Part shown: positions 8,529-17,300 of the stretch, piece after piece
Position numbering within the stretch: the stretch's first letter is position 1
How the letters are laid out: every line of letters starts with the position of its first letter
Origin: Streptomyces qinglanensis
GTDB lineage: Bacteria; Actinomycetota; Actinomycetes; Streptomycetales; Streptomycetaceae
Reading direction: 5' to 3'
Length of the DNA: 64,000 nt
NCBI RefSeq assembly: GCF_900111245.1
Contig: NZ_FOGO01000001.1
Coordinates: forward strand, 620,001-684,000
Notes under the pieces: generated by a model
Seen by the model: the letters and a program-made list of their open reading frames with translations, nothing else
Told to the model about the DNA's origin: nothing
Databases searched by the model: none
Translations under genes and position numbers: made by a program

Positions 8529-9001
8529 CCGCCGTCCTCACTTGCCTGTGCTGGTGCCCGATGAACGATAGGCGATAACGGTTTTCATCCAGTCGAACCC
8601 TGCGGTCCCACCGCCGCTTCCGCCCTGATTCCGCTGTGCGGAGTCGAGAGGAGGACGAGGCGCGGCGCTCCTGGAGTTCCGGCAGGTCGGGGCCGGACCG
8701 CGACTGTGACACAACCCGGACACCCGGTGGCGGCGGCGGTCCGCCGCGGCGCGCCCCCGCGCCGTCCGGGAGCCCGCGCGCCGTCCGGGAGCCCGCGCGC
8801 CGTCGGGGAGGTGGCCCGGCGCAGCCGCCGGTACGTGCCGGGCCGGCGCACGCCGCCGGGGCGCCGCGGCCGGTCGCCGGTCGCCGGTCATGATCCGCTT
8901 CCGGACGGGGCCCCTACCGGTGCGCGGAGGGGCGTGCCAGCATGGACCTGGATCCGGAGACGCCGTTGGGGCGCTTCGAGACGACAACAGGAGTCAATGC
9001 C
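8529..9001. other. intergenic region between EEP gene and panB
   Basis: No convincing gene is seen in these 473 bases. The region contains the two divergent promoters, a 19-bp tandem repeat (8759-8810) and otherwise very GC-rich sequence. The ribosome site of panB (AGGAG) lies 8 nt before its start. Confidence 0.5.
8759..8810. repeat. 19-bp tandem repeat, 2.7 copies
   Basis: The unit GCGCCGTCCGGGAGCCCGC occurs perfectly at 8759-8777 and 8778-8796, followed by a partial copy with one change to 8810. It is noncoding. Confidence 0.85.
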
Positions 9002-9829
9002 ATGCCGCAGACGCTCTACGGGGGTACCCGTAATCGCCGTGTGACCGTGCGCGACCTCGCACTCGCCAAAGAGCGGGGCGAGAAGTGGCCCATGCTCACC
9101 GCCTACGACGCGATGACCGCCTCCGTCTTCGACGAGGCCGGTATCCCCGTCATCCTGGTCGGCGATTCGATGGGCAATTGCCACCTCGGCTACGAGACGA
9201 CCGTGCCGGTCACCATGGACGAGATGACGATGCTGACGGCCGCCGTGGTGCGGGGCACCAGCCGCGGCCTGATCGTCGCCGACCTGCCGTTCGGCTCGTA
9301 CCAGGAGGGAGAGGTGCAGGCGCTGCGCAGCGCCACCCGGCTCGTCAAGGAAGCCGGCGCGCAGGCCGTCAAGATCGAGGGCGGGGAGCGTTCGGCCGAC
9401 CGGATCGGCCTGCTGGCGCGCTCCGGCATCCCCGTGATGGCGCACGTGGGGCTCACCCCGCAGTCCGTGCACGCCATGGGCTACCGGGTGCAGGGGCGCG
9501 GTGAGGAGGCGGCTGCGCAGCTCATGCGGGATGCCAAGGCCGCGCAGGACGCCGGAGCTTTCGCGCTCGTCCTGGAGATGGTGCCCGCTCCGGTCGCCGC
9601 CGAGGTGACCCGGGCGCTGCAGATCCCGACAGTCGGCATCGGTGCCGGGAGCGAGTGCGACGCGCAGGTGCTGGTGTGGACCGACATGGCGGGCCTCACC
9701 CCCGGCAAGCTGCCGCGCTTCGTGAAGCAGTACGCCGCGCTGCGCTCGGTGCTGGGCGACGCGGCCCGCGCGTTCGCCGAGGACGTCACCACCGGGACCT
9801 TCCCGGCCGCGGAGCACTCCTACGAGTGA
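9002..9829 (+). CDS. panB: 3-methyl-2-oxobutanoate hydroxymethyltransferase
   Basis: A 275-residue TIM-barrel enzyme that transfers a hydroxymethyl group from methylene-tetrahydrofolate to alpha-ketoisovalerate, the first step of pantothenate and coenzyme A synthesis. Family motifs are clear: MLTAYDAMTASVFDEAG, VGDSMGNCHLGYE (metal-binding Asp), KIEGG (substrate Lys and Glu), MAHVGLTPQS and TVGIGAG. The ATG at 9002 has AGGAG 8 nt upstream; a start 20 codons earlier is in frame but has no ribosome site. It stands alone here, without panC or panD. Confidence 0.95.
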   Translation: MPQTLYGGTRNRRVTVRDLALAKERGEKWPMLTAYDAMTASVFDEAGIPVILVGDSMGNCHLGYETTVPVTMDEMTMLTAAVVRGTSRGLIVADLPFGSYQEGEVQALRSATRLVKEAGAQAVKIEGGERSADRIGLLARSGIPVMAHVGLTPQSVHAMGYRVQGRGEEAAAQLMRDAKAAQDAGAFALVLEMVPAPVAAEVTRALQIPTVGIGAGSECDAQVLVWTDMAGLTPGKLPRFVKQYAALRSVLGDAARAFAEDVTTGTFPAAEHSYE

Positions 9830-9932
9830 GCCGGAACAGCGTCGCCGACGGCGCCGTGCACGCGGGCGCCCGGTGACGGTGCCGCGCCGCGCAGCGGTCC
9901 GCCGGTGACGGCGCCGGCCCGCCGCCGGCCCG

Positions 9933-9958
9933 CCGACAGCGCTTCCGAGCGCTGTCGG
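9933..9958 (+). terminator. terminator of panB
   Basis: CCGACAGCGCT and AGCGCTGTCGG form a perfect 11-bp stem with a TCCG tetraloop, about 100 bp after panB. Confidence 0.7.
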
Positions 9959-10002
9959 TGGGCTGTCGGTCGTTTGTCAGTGGCGGCTGCCATATTGGCC
10001 GC

Positions 10003-11004
10003 ATGACGCGAGAGAAGACGACGAACGCGGTCGAGGTCCGCGGGCTGGTCAAACACTTCGGGGAGACGAAGGCGGTCGACGGCATCGACCTCGACGTGCG
10101 CGAGGGCACCGTGATGGGTGTGCTGGGCCCCAACGGCGCGGGCAAGACGACGCTCGTCCGGATGCTCTCCACCCTGCTGCAGCCCGACGGGGGCACGGCG
10201 AAGGTCGCCGGGTACGACGTGGTGCGCCAGCCCCGCGAGCTGCGTCGCACGATAGGTCTGACCGGCCAGTACGCCTCGGTGGACGAGAAGCTGTCGGGCT
10301 GGGAGAACCTGTACATGATCGGGCGGTTGCTCGACCTGTCCCGCTCCCAGTCCCGCGAGCGCGCGGACGAACTGCTGGAGCGGTTCTCCCTCACCGAGGC
10401 GGCCCGGCGCCCCGTGATGAAGTACAGCGGCGGTATGCGCCGCCGGCTCGACCTGGCGGCCTCCATGATCGGCCGCCCCAAGGTCCTCTACCTGGACGAG
10501 CCCACCACCGGTCTCGACCCCCGTACCCGCAACGAGGTGTGGGACGAGGTCAAGAACATCGTGGCCGAGGGGAACACCGTCCTGCTCACCACCCAGTACA
10601 TGGAGGAGGCGGAGCAGCTCGCCGAGGAGCTGACCGTGATCGACCGCGGCCGGATCATCGCCGAGGGCCGGGTGCCCGAGCTGAAGGCGAAGGTCGGCGG
10701 CCGCACCCTGGAGGTCCGCCCGGCGGACCCCGGCGAGCTGCAGCGGATGGTCGGCGCGCTCGCCCAGGCGGGGCTGGACGGCCTGGCGGGCGCCACCGCC
10801 GACGAGGCGTCGGGCGTGGTCAGCGTCCCGATCGTCAGCGACGAGCAGCTCACGGCCGTGGTCTCGCTGCTGGGCGAGCGCGGCTTCGCACTCGCCGACA
10901 TCGCCACCCATCTGCCCAGTCTGGACGAGGTGTTCCTCGCCCTCACCGGCCAGAAGGCCACCCATCAGGACGACGACAACGAGCTCGAGGAGGTCGCGGC
11001 GTGA
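10003..11004 (+). CDS. DrrA-type daunorubicin-resistance-like ABC transporter, ATP-binding subunit
   Basis: A 333-residue ATPase of the DrrA family, energising export of a drug or lipid through its partner. Walker A (GPNGAGKTT at 42-50), signature (YSGGMRRRLDLA) and Walker B (VLYLDEPTTGLD) are intact, and the family C-terminal domain ending in DEVFLALTG is present. It overlaps the start of the permease gene by 4 bp (GTGA), so the two are translationally coupled. The ATG at 10003 fits the family start (VEVRGLVKHFG). Substrate unknown; no biosynthetic genes adjoin. Confidence 0.92.
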   Translation: MTREKTTNAVEVRGLVKHFGETKAVDGIDLDVREGTVMGVLGPNGAGKTTLVRMLSTLLQPDGGTAKVAGYDVVRQPRELRRTIGLTGQYASVDEKLSGWENLYMIGRLLDLSRSQSRERADELLERFSLTEAARRPVMKYSGGMRRRLDLAASMIGRPKVLYLDEPTTGLDPRTRNEVWDEVKNIVAEGNTVLLTTQYMEEAEQLAEELTVIDRGRIIAEGRVPELKAKVGGRTLEVRPADPGELQRMVGALAQAGLDGLAGATADEASGVVSVPIVSDEQLTAVVSLLGERGFALADIATHLPSLDEVFLALTGQKATHQDDDNELEEVAA

Positions 11005-11888
11005 GTACCGCCACCGTCAAAGCGCCCCAATCCGGGGAGTCCCCGACCGGGTCCGGGGCGGGCAGCGGCTCCGCGCCCCAGAAGCCCGGCACGGTGGAGG
11101 GCCGGATCGGGCTGCAGGCCAATCTGCGGCACATCGGCGCGCTCGTGCGGCGCAACGCCCTGCAGATCAAGCAGGATCCCGAGTCGATGATGGACGCGCT
11201 GCTGATGCCCATCATCTTCACGCTGCTGTTCGTCTACGTCTTCGGCGGCGCCATCGGCGGGGACGGCGCCAGCGGCGACCGGGACCAGTACGTCCAGTAT
11301 CTGATCCCCGGCATGATGGGCATGATGGGCATGTCCATCGCCATGGCGGTCGGCACGGGCATCAACGAGGACTTCCGCAAGGGCGTGATGGACCGCTTCC
11401 GGTCCATGCCGATCGCCCGCTCCTCGGTGCTCATAGCCAAGTCGGTCGTCGAGATCGGCCGGATGCTGGTCGCCGTGACCGTCCTGCTCACCGTGGGCTT
11501 CCTGAACGGCTTCGAGATCAACGGCCACTGGCTGGGAATGCTGGCCGCCATCGGGCTGACCGCGCTGTTCGGCGCCTCGCTGCTGTGGATCTTCATCCTG
11601 CTGGGTCTGACGATGAACACGGCGCAGGCCGTGCAGGGCGTCTCGTTCCTGGTGCTGATGCCGCTCCAGTTCGGTTCCTCGGTCTTCGTGCCGCCCGGCA
11701 CCATGCCCGGCTGGCTCAAGGCGTTCACCGACGTCAATCCGCTCACCCACCTCGCCGACGCGGCGCGCGGGCTGATGCTCGGCCAGGGCGAGGTCGCCGG
11801 CCCGGTGATGTGGACGGTGATCTGGTCGGTGGGCCTGACGGTCGTCACGGCGCCGATCGCCATCACGAAGTTCCGCAAGAAGACCTGA
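11001..11888 (+). CDS. DrrB-type ABC-2 permease
   Basis: A 295-residue membrane subunit for the ATPase encoded immediately upstream. After a Ser/Gly/Pro-rich head of ~40 residues come about six membrane helices, including the ABC-2 segments YLIPGMMGMMGMSIAMAVG and LLWIFILLGLTMNTAQAVQG. The GTG start lies inside the stop of the ATPase gene (GTGA overlap). The pair should export a hydrophobic compound. A very strong hairpin follows, shared with the convergent regulator gene. Confidence 0.92.
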   Translation: MSTATVKAPQSGESPTGSGAGSGSAPQKPGTVEGRIGLQANLRHIGALVRRNALQIKQDPESMMDALLMPIIFTLLFVYVFGGAIGGDGASGDRDQYVQYLIPGMMGMMGMSIAMAVGTGINEDFRKGVMDRFRSMPIARSSVLIAKSVVEIGRMLVAVTVLLTVGFLNGFEINGHWLGMLAAIGLTALFGASLLWIFILLGLTMNTAQAVQGVSFLVLMPLQFGSSVFVPPGTMPGWLKAFTDVNPLTHLADAARGLMLGQGEVAGPVMWTVIWSVGLTVVTAPIAITKFRKKT

Positions 11889-11921
11889 CGGTGCCGGATA
11901 CCGCCACCGGCCCTGCCGGAG

Positions 11922-11958
11922 CGGGGCCGGCCGGCCGCGGAGCGGCCGGCCGGCCCCG
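11922..11958. terminator. strong bidirectional terminator
   Basis: A perfect 17-bp stem (arms 11922-11938 and 11942-11958, GC only) with a GGA loop lies between the convergent permease and SARP genes. Confidence 0.8.
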
Positions 11959-11991
11959 GGCGCGCGGCGCCCGGGGCGGCGGCGATCCGGT

Positions 11992-14900
11992 TCAGGCGTC
12001 GCGCACCAGGGCGACGGCCTCGGGCAGGGTGAGGCCCGCGCCGGAGGCGTACGCCCGTGCGTACGCTCCCTCGCCGGGCAGCGCTTCCCGCACGACTGCT
12101 TCGGCAGCCTTCCGCGACTCGCGTTCGACAGGGTGCGGGAAGTGCCCCTCCGGCAGTTTCGAGAGCCCGTCGTAGGCACCGATCAGGCGCCCGCCCTCGG
12201 CGCCCCGGCCGACCAGGGCCAGGGCCCGTGCGCCAGTCAGCAACTGGCTCAGCGTCAGATGCGGGGCGATGGCCTCCGCCACCACCTCGCGAGTCTTGAC
12301 GATCGACTCCTGGACAGTGGCCAGCGCCTCGGCGCCCCGGCCGTCCTCGACGTACGTCCAGGCCAGCAGACCCTCGATCATCCCGGCGAAGAGCTGCGGC
12401 ACCCGCTCGGCGAACTGGTCGACGAGCGGGACCAGCAGCTCCCGCGCCTGCGCCGTCCGGCCCAGCCGGGTGAGGTGGATGGCCCACTGCACGGCGGCGA
12501 AGTTGGGGCCCTCGCCCCCCATGTGCTCCGATTCCTCGGTGGCCTCCTGCATCAGCCGCTCGCCCTCGGCGGCCTGGGCCGGGTCGTCCAGTTCCACCAG
12601 CACCGAGCCCAGCCGGGACTTGAGCTGCGGCACCTGGCTGTGGGCGCCGAGCTGGTCGGCCCGGGCGATGGCGTGCCGGCAGTCCTCGGCGGCGCGCGCG
12701 TACTCCCCCCGTGCGGTGAGCGCCTCGGCGCGGCCCGAGAGCGCCTCGGCCTCCCCCCAGGCGTCCCCGACTCTGCGGAAGATCTCCAGGCTCTCCGCCG
12801 CGTCCATGGCCGACCGCTCCCAGGTCTCGGGGTGGTCGCTGGTGAGTTTGGCGCGGAGCTGGAGGGCGAAGGCCAGCTCCCACTCGTAGCCCAGTTCGCG
12901 GCAGCCTGCCACGAAGGCGTCGGACAGCTCGGCGAGCTTGCCGACCTCGCCGGTCATCAGCCACGCGAAGAACCACATGCAGCCGGGGATCCGGCACACC
13001 TGCGGCATCCCCGGCGAGTAGACCCGGGTGATGGTGCGCAGCTCCGCCTGCCGCGCCGGACTCGACAGCTCGTGCACGCCTTCCTCGGCGTCCGCCAGCA
13101 CCATCAGCCGCGCCCCGCGCCGGGCCTCCCACAACTGCTCCTCGCTCATGGGCGGCGGCTTCGCGGTGCACGGCTCGTACAGCGGCGGCGCGGGCCGGGC
13201 CGGGGTGGCGAAGGGGTCGGGGCCGAGGGCCAGCGCGGCGTCCCCCCAGTGGCGCGCGTCGCCGCGGTGGCCGCGGAGCTGCCAGAACCAGCTCATCGAC
13301 AGGATCATGCACAGCACCTCGTGCTCGTCCCGTGCGGCGACGGCCCGGCGCAGTGCGGCGCGGATGTTGTCGTGCTCGCGCTCCAGCCGGTCCAGCCAGG
13401 CGACCTGCTGGGGCCCGCGCAGCAACGGATCGGCGTTCCGGGCCAGTTCGCGGTAGACGACGAGATGGCGGCGCTCGGCATGTTCCCGTTCACCGGGCAC
13501 CTCGTCCAGCTTCTCGGCGGCGTACTCGGCGACGGTCTCCAGCAGCCGGTAGCGCATCCCGGCCGCGTCGTCATCAGGAGCGGCCACTACCAGCGACTTG
13601 TCGACAAGGGAACTCAGGAGGGCGGCGACGTCCCCGTCCGGACCGGCCGGATCCGCGCACACCTCCTCGACCTGCTCCAGTTGGCAGCCGCCCACGAAGA
13701 CCGACAGCCGCCGCAGCACGTCCCGCTCCGCCGCGTCCAGCAGCTCCCACGACCAGTCGACCACCGCGCGCAGCGTCTGCTGGCGCGGCAGCACCGTCCG
13801 GTTCCCGCTGTTGAGCAGCCGGAACCGCTGATCGAGACGGCGGGCGAGCTGACCGGGGGTGAGCGAACGCAGCCGGGCCGCCGCCAGCTCGATCGCCAGC
13901 GGCAACCCGTCGAGCCGGCGGCAGATCTCCGCGCACGCCTCCGGATCGTCCTCGACCCGGAACCCGTGACGCGCGGAGGCGCCCCGTTCGGCCAGCAGCC
14001 GCAGCGCCACCGGGTCCGGCAGCGGCTCGATCGGGCGGACGAACTCGCCGGGCACGCCCAGCGGTTCGCGGCTGGTGGCCAGCACGCTGACCCCCGGGCA
14101 CTCCACCAGCAACCGCTCCACCACCCGCGCCGCCGCCTCGACGAGATGCTCGCAGTTGTCCAGCACCAGCAGCATCCGGCGGGCCGCGCAGCGCTCGGAC
14201 AACTGGGCCAGCGGATCTCCCGCCGTGGGGTCGGAGGCCGCCCGCAGCCCCTCGGCAGTGGTGCCGGTCAGCAACGTCTCGCGCCCGCCGAGCGCGGTGA
14301 GCACGGCCTCCGCCGTCGCCCCCTGGTCGTCCGGGTCCCGTACGGCGGCGAGTTCGGCCACCCACACGCCGTCCGCCCACTCCTCGCCGCGCTCCGCGCG
14401 GGCCCGCGCCGCCGCCTCCAGCGACAGCCGGGTCTTGCCCGCCCCGCCGGGCCCGGTCAGGGTCACCAGCCGCGCCGCACCCAGCTCCCGGCACAGCGCC
14501 TCGATCTCGCCCTCCCGGCCGACGAACGAGGTCAGCCCGGCCCGCAGATTCCCCGGCGCCCGCCGGGACGGCCGTCCCGCGGCGGGCGCCGGGGAACGCT
14601 CCGGGACCGGCGCCGGGGGGTCGTCGGCCAGCAGCCGGGCGTGCAGCTCGCGGAGTTCGGCACCCGGGTCGGTCCCGAGCTGGTCGGCGAGCCGGGCGCG
14701 GACCGCCTCGTAGGCGGCCAGCGCCTCGGCGGTACGGCCCGCGTCGCGCAGCGCGCGCAGCAGGACGGCCTGGAGCGGCTCGTCGATCGGATGCTCGGCG
14801 GCCAACTGCCGCACCGAGGGCAGCACTTCCTCGGCCCGGCCGAGGGCGAGCGCCGCCTCGGCCCGGTGCCGCCGGGCGCCCAGCGCCAGGTCGGCGGCGC

Positions 14901-15360
14901 GGACCCCGGCGGCCCCTCCCCCGTCGGGCAGATCGGTCAGCGCGGGGCCGCGCCACAGCGCGAGGGCGTCGTCCAGGAGATCGGCGGCCTTGGCGGGGTC
15001 GTCGTCCGCGAGCGCGGCGGCCCCCTCGGACGCCAGCCGCTCGAAGCGGTACAGGTCGATGTCGTCGCGTTCGGCCACCAGCCGGTAGCCGCCGTCCGCA
15101 GAGCCCACCGCCTCCCGGCCCAGGGACCTGCGCAGCCGTCCGACGAGCGCCTGGAGCGCCGCCGTCTCGTCGGCCGGTGGATCCTCGTCCTCCCCCCACA
15201 CCGATGCGGCGAGTTCACCGGAGCGCACCGTGCGGCCGCCCGCGAGGGCGAGCGCGGTCAGCAGGGCGCGCAGCCGCGCTCCCCCGATCGGCACGGCGGT
15301 GCCGTCCTGGCGGAGAGCCTGGGTGGTTCCCAGAACGCGATAGAGGTAGCGCACCCTCAC
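11992..15360 (-). CDS. AfsR-like SARP regulator (winged helix, BTAD, NB-ARC, TPR)
   Basis: A ~1122-residue transcriptional regulator. Residues ~1-95 form an OmpR-type winged helix (VPIGGARLRALLTALAL), ~100-250 the bacterial transcriptional activation domain, ~280-560 an NB-ARC ATPase with P-loop GPGGAGKTR near 302-310 and LLVLDNCEHL as Walker B, and the remainder helical TPR-like repeats. Large SARPs of this type activate secondary-metabolite genes in Streptomyces, often with ATP hydrolysis as a switch. No biosynthetic cluster adjoins, so its target may be the convergent ABC exporter or distant. The start is uncertain: GTG at 15360 or 15354 both precede the conserved RYLYRVLGTT; an upstream in-frame ATG at 15384 is less likely. 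Confidence 0.88.
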   Translation of the reverse strand: MRVRYLYRVLGTTQALRQDGTAVPIGGARLRALLTALALAGGRTVRSGELAASVWGEDEDPPADETAALQALVGRLRRSLGREAVGSADGGYRLVAERDDIDLYRFERLASEGAAALADDDPAKAADLLDDALALWRGPALTDLPDGGGAAGVRAADLALGARRHRAEAALALGRAEEVLPSVRQLAAEHPIDEPLQAVLLRALRDAGRTAEALAAYEAVRARLADQLGTDPGAELRELHARLLADDPPAPVPERSPAPAAGRPSRRAPGNLRAGLTSFVGREGEIEALCRELGAARLVTLTGPGGAGKTRLSLEAAARARAERGEEWADGVWVAELAAVRDPDDQGATAEAVLTALGGRETLLTGTTAEGLRAASDPTAGDPLAQLSERCAARRMLLVLDNCEHLVEAAARVVERLLVECPGVSVLATSREPLGVPGEFVRPIEPLPDPVALRLLAERGASARHGFRVEDDPEACAEICRRLDGLPLAIELAAARLRSLTPGQLARRLDQRFRLLNSGNRTVLPRQQTLRAVVDWSWELLDAAERDVLRRLSVFVGGCQLEQVEEVCADPAGPDGDVAALLSSLVDKSLVVAAPDDDAAGMRYRLLETVAEYAAEKLDEVPGEREHAERRHLVVYRELARNADPLLRGPQQVAWLDRLEREHDNIRAALRRAVAARDEHEVLCMILSMSWFWQLRGHRGDARHWGDAALALGPDPFATPARPAPPLYEPCTAKPPPMSEEQLWEARRGARLMVLADAEEGVHELSSPARQAELRTITRVYSPGMPQVCRIPGCMWFFAWLMTGEVGKLAELSDAFVAGCRELGYEWELAFALQLRAKLTSDHPETWERSAMDAAESLEIFRRVGDAWGEAEALSGRAEALTARGEYARAAEDCRHAIARADQLGAHSQVPQLKSRLGSVLVELDDPAQAAEGERLMQEATEESEHMGGEGPNFAAVQWAIHLTRLGRTAQARELLVPLVDQFAERVPQLFAGMIEGLLAWTYVEDGRGAEALATVQESIVKTREVVAEAIAPHLTLSQLLTGARALALVGRGAEGGRLIGAYDGLSKLPEGHFPHPVERESRKAAEAVVREALPGEGAYARAYASGAGLTLPEAVALVRDA

Positions 15361-15451
15361 ATACTGCCATCGGCCGCCCGGCACCCGATGGGCAGTCGGC
15401 CGGCAACCGGTCGCCGCAGACCGCTCCGGCGCCTAGGGCGGGGACCGGCGG

Positions 15452-15513
15452 GACGGTTGCCGGGAGTGCCGGGGGACGGCTGCCGGAGGACCGCGACGGT
15501 TGCCGGAGGACCG
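15452..15513. repeat. ~20-bp direct repeats upstream of the SARP gene
   Basis: GACGGYTGCCGGAGGACCG occurs at 15475-15493 and 15495-15513 with one mismatch and a 20-bp period, with a partial copy (GACGGTTGCCGGGAG) at 15452. They lie about 100-150 bp upstream of the SARP start, in a 294-bp space without a gene, and could be binding sites: SARPs bind direct repeats, but at shorter periods. Confidence 0.7.
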
Positions 15514-15654
15514 GGGCCGGACCGCGGAGAGGATCCCGGCCGCGGGGCCGCCGGGGTCCGGGCGGGCCGCCGCGTCGTGCGCGTGCCGCCGGACGCCGAA
15601 CGGGCCGGGAGCACGGTGGAGTCCGTGCACCCGGCCCGTGGCGTACCCAGCCGA

Positions 15655-16020
15655 TCAGGCGCGGCGGCAGTCCTTACCGCGGACCCACCTGGGGGTGTTG
15701 GCGTAGCCGGAGTCGCCGTGCCTGCTCACGCAGAGCACCTTGTGGTGGCCGTGCCGGGTCTTGATGGTGAACGGTCCGCGGATGTCGCCACGGCGCGGGG
15801 CGTTCATCGCGTGGCACCGACCGCTGCCGACCGCGGCGTGGTGGTGGTCACGGTGGTCCCACTCCAGCCGGTCGCAGACGTAGCCGCGCTTGTGGTGGTG
15901 ACCGTCGTCCGGCCCGTCACCGGCGACCGCCGACACGGGGGCCATGCCCACCAGCGCGGTCGCCATCGCCGCCACCACTGTCAGGGCCCGTGCGCGGCGG
16001 GTTGTTGCCGACTTCCTCAT
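15655..16020 (-). CDS. small secreted His-rich protein with four cysteines
   Basis: A 121-residue protein of unknown function. A basic start (MRKSATTRRARA) and a hydrophobic stretch ending in VSAVAG near residue 33 form a Sec signal peptide. The mature part is rich in His and basic residues and has four Cys (in YVCDRL, GRCHAM, VLCVSR and KDCRRA), probably two disulfides, so it looks like a small stable extracellular domain. The ATG at 16020 is chosen since it opens the signal peptide. I do not recognise a family. Confidence 0.7.
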   Translation of the reverse strand: MRKSATTRRARALTVVAAMATALVGMAPVSAVAGDGPDDGHHHKRGYVCDRLEWDHRDHHHAAVGSGRCHAMNAPRRGDIRGPFTIKTRHGHHKVLCVSRHGDSGYANTPRWVRGKDCRRA

Positions 16021-16143
16021 CTGGCTGTCCTTTCCTCTTCCCGCGTCTGCTCCGCCCCTGTCGGCGGGACGTCGGGAGATGTGCATTCGCACCGGTTCAG
16101 AACAGCAGGCATCGCGGCTTCTGGTATGGAATCTGCCCTGACG

Positions 16144-17100
16144 TCACTCTTTGAGCGAGTCCACACCACTCTGTCGGTGGCATTGGCAGCGCGCGGGAGA
16201 GGGAACGGCGCTCGCCGCCTCGCGCAGGACGCGAAGCGCCACCCTGACCGCCGGGCGACGCAGCAGCCCGTCGCGGGTGACCGCGAACAACCGGCGAGTG
16301 GGCGTGGGCTCCAGGGGGCGCAGCACCACCCCGTCGGGCAGCGGCCCCCGCCCCAGCCGGGGCAGCAGGGCGATGCCCAGCCCCGCGGCGACCAGGGCGA
16401 CCTGGGTCTGGAACTCGGCCACGTAGTAGGCGACGTCCGGCTCCTGGCCCGCGGTGCGCAGCGTCGTGTGCAGCCAGTCGTGGCAGACGGTGCCCGGCGG
16501 CTGGCACACCCAGCGCCGGCCGGCCAGGTCCGCCGTCTCCAGGGTGTCCTGCGCGGCCAGCGGATGCCCGGCCGGCAGCAGCACCTCGCAGGTGTCCACG
16601 CCCAGCGGAATGCTGCGCACCCCCTCGGGCGCGGGCATCGGGGTGATGTCCCAGTCGTGGGCCAGGGCCAGATCGATCTCGCCCCTGGCCACCAGCCCCA
16701 CCGACAGATGCGGATCGACCTCCGACATCCGCAGGTCCAGTTGCGGGTGGTCGGCGGCGAGTTCGGCCAGGACGCGGGGCATCAGCCCGCGGGCGCCGCT
16801 GGGGAAGGCGGCGAGCCGCAGTTGACCCGCGGGGTGCCCCTTGCGCTGCTCCAGAGCGACCTCGGCCTGTTCGACGAGGCCGAGCACCTCCTCCGCGGTC
16901 CGCACCAGCATCAGCGCGTCGTCGGTGAGGGCGATCCCGCGCCCGGCACGCTCCAGCAGCGCGGTGCCGGTCTCCCGTTCCAGCTTGGCGACCTGCTGGG
17001 AGACGGCGGACGGGGTGTAGCCGAGCGCCTGCGCGGCGTTCCCCACCGAACCATGCAGGTGGACGGCGTGCAGCGCACGCAGTCTGGACAGGTCGAGCAC
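16144..17100 (-). CDS. LysR-family transcriptional regulator
   Basis: A 318-residue LysR-type regulator. The N-terminal helix-turn-helix is plain (LRALHAVHLHGSVGNAAQAL, then YTPSAVSQQVAKLERE), followed by the two-lobed effector-binding domain. The GTG at 17100 follows GGAGAGGGG and matches the family start (LDLSRLRALHAV); upstream in-frame codons would only translate the 9-bp tandem repeat. It is divergent from an EamA exporter, and a perfect dyad suited to LysR binding lies between them, so it probably controls the exporter in response to the exported metabolite. Confidence 0.9.
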   Translation of the reverse strand: MLDLSRLRALHAVHLHGSVGNAAQALGYTPSAVSQQVAKLERETGTALLERAGRGIALTDDALMLVRTAEEVLGLVEQAEVALEQRKGHPAGQLRLAAFPSGARGLMPRVLAELAADHPQLDLRMSEVDPHLSVGLVARGEIDLALAHDWDITPMPAPEGVRSIPLGVDTCEVLLPAGHPLAAQDTLETADLAGRRWVCQPPGTVCHDWLHTTLRTAGQEPDVAYYVAEFQTQVALVAAGLGIALLPRLGRGPLPDGVVLRPLEPTPTRRLFAVTRDGLLRRPAVRVALRVLREAASAVPSPARCQCHRQSGVDSLKE

Positions 17101-17160
17101 GTCTCTGCGCCCCTCTCCGGTTTCCGCGCCGGCACGGCCGCACGGCGGGCACGGCCGCAC

Positions 17161-17205
17161 GGCGGGCACGGCGGGCACGGCGGGCACGGCGGGCACGGCG
17201 GGCAC
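17161..17205. repeat. 9-bp tandem repeat, 5 perfect copies
   Basis: GGCGGGCAC is repeated five times without change, with related copies just before it (17134-17160). It lies in the 5' leader of the LysR gene and is a candidate for length variation between strains. Confidence 0.9.
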
Positions 17206-17225
17206 GGCGATCCAGCAGCACGGAC

Positions 17226-17244
17226 GATTCAGTATTGCTGAATC
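17226..17244. promoter_or_regulatory. candidate LysR operator
   Basis: GATTCAG-TATTG-CTGAATC is a perfect 7-bp dyad with 5-nt spacer and contains the T-N11-A pattern of LysR boxes. It lies 57 bp before the EamA start, between the regulator and its likely target. Confidence 0.6.
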
Positions 17245-17300
17245 CAACCATGAAGAAGTCTGTGCTGGTACTGCACGGTCCGGCCCGCGACGATCAGAGC

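Noticed and set aside
8585..8851. Small minus-strand frames in the EEP-panB gap
   Set aside because: Arg/Pro/Gly-rich with no ribosome site, covering the tandem repeat; no recognisable protein features.
17134..17205. Tandem 9-bp array as a CRISPR
   Set aside because: Units are contiguous, with no spacers of unique sequence and no cas genes.
12133..17241. A very long plus-strand open frame antisense to the SARP and LysR genes
   Set aside because: It has no domain, no ribosome site, odd Gln/Arg/His-rich composition, and exists only because high-GC codon bias opens the opposite strand.
17101..17247. Longer N-terminus for the LysR protein through the VPA repeat
   Set aside because: It would place a low-complexity stretch before the helix-turn-helix; the GTG at 17100 has a good ribosome site and the usual family start.
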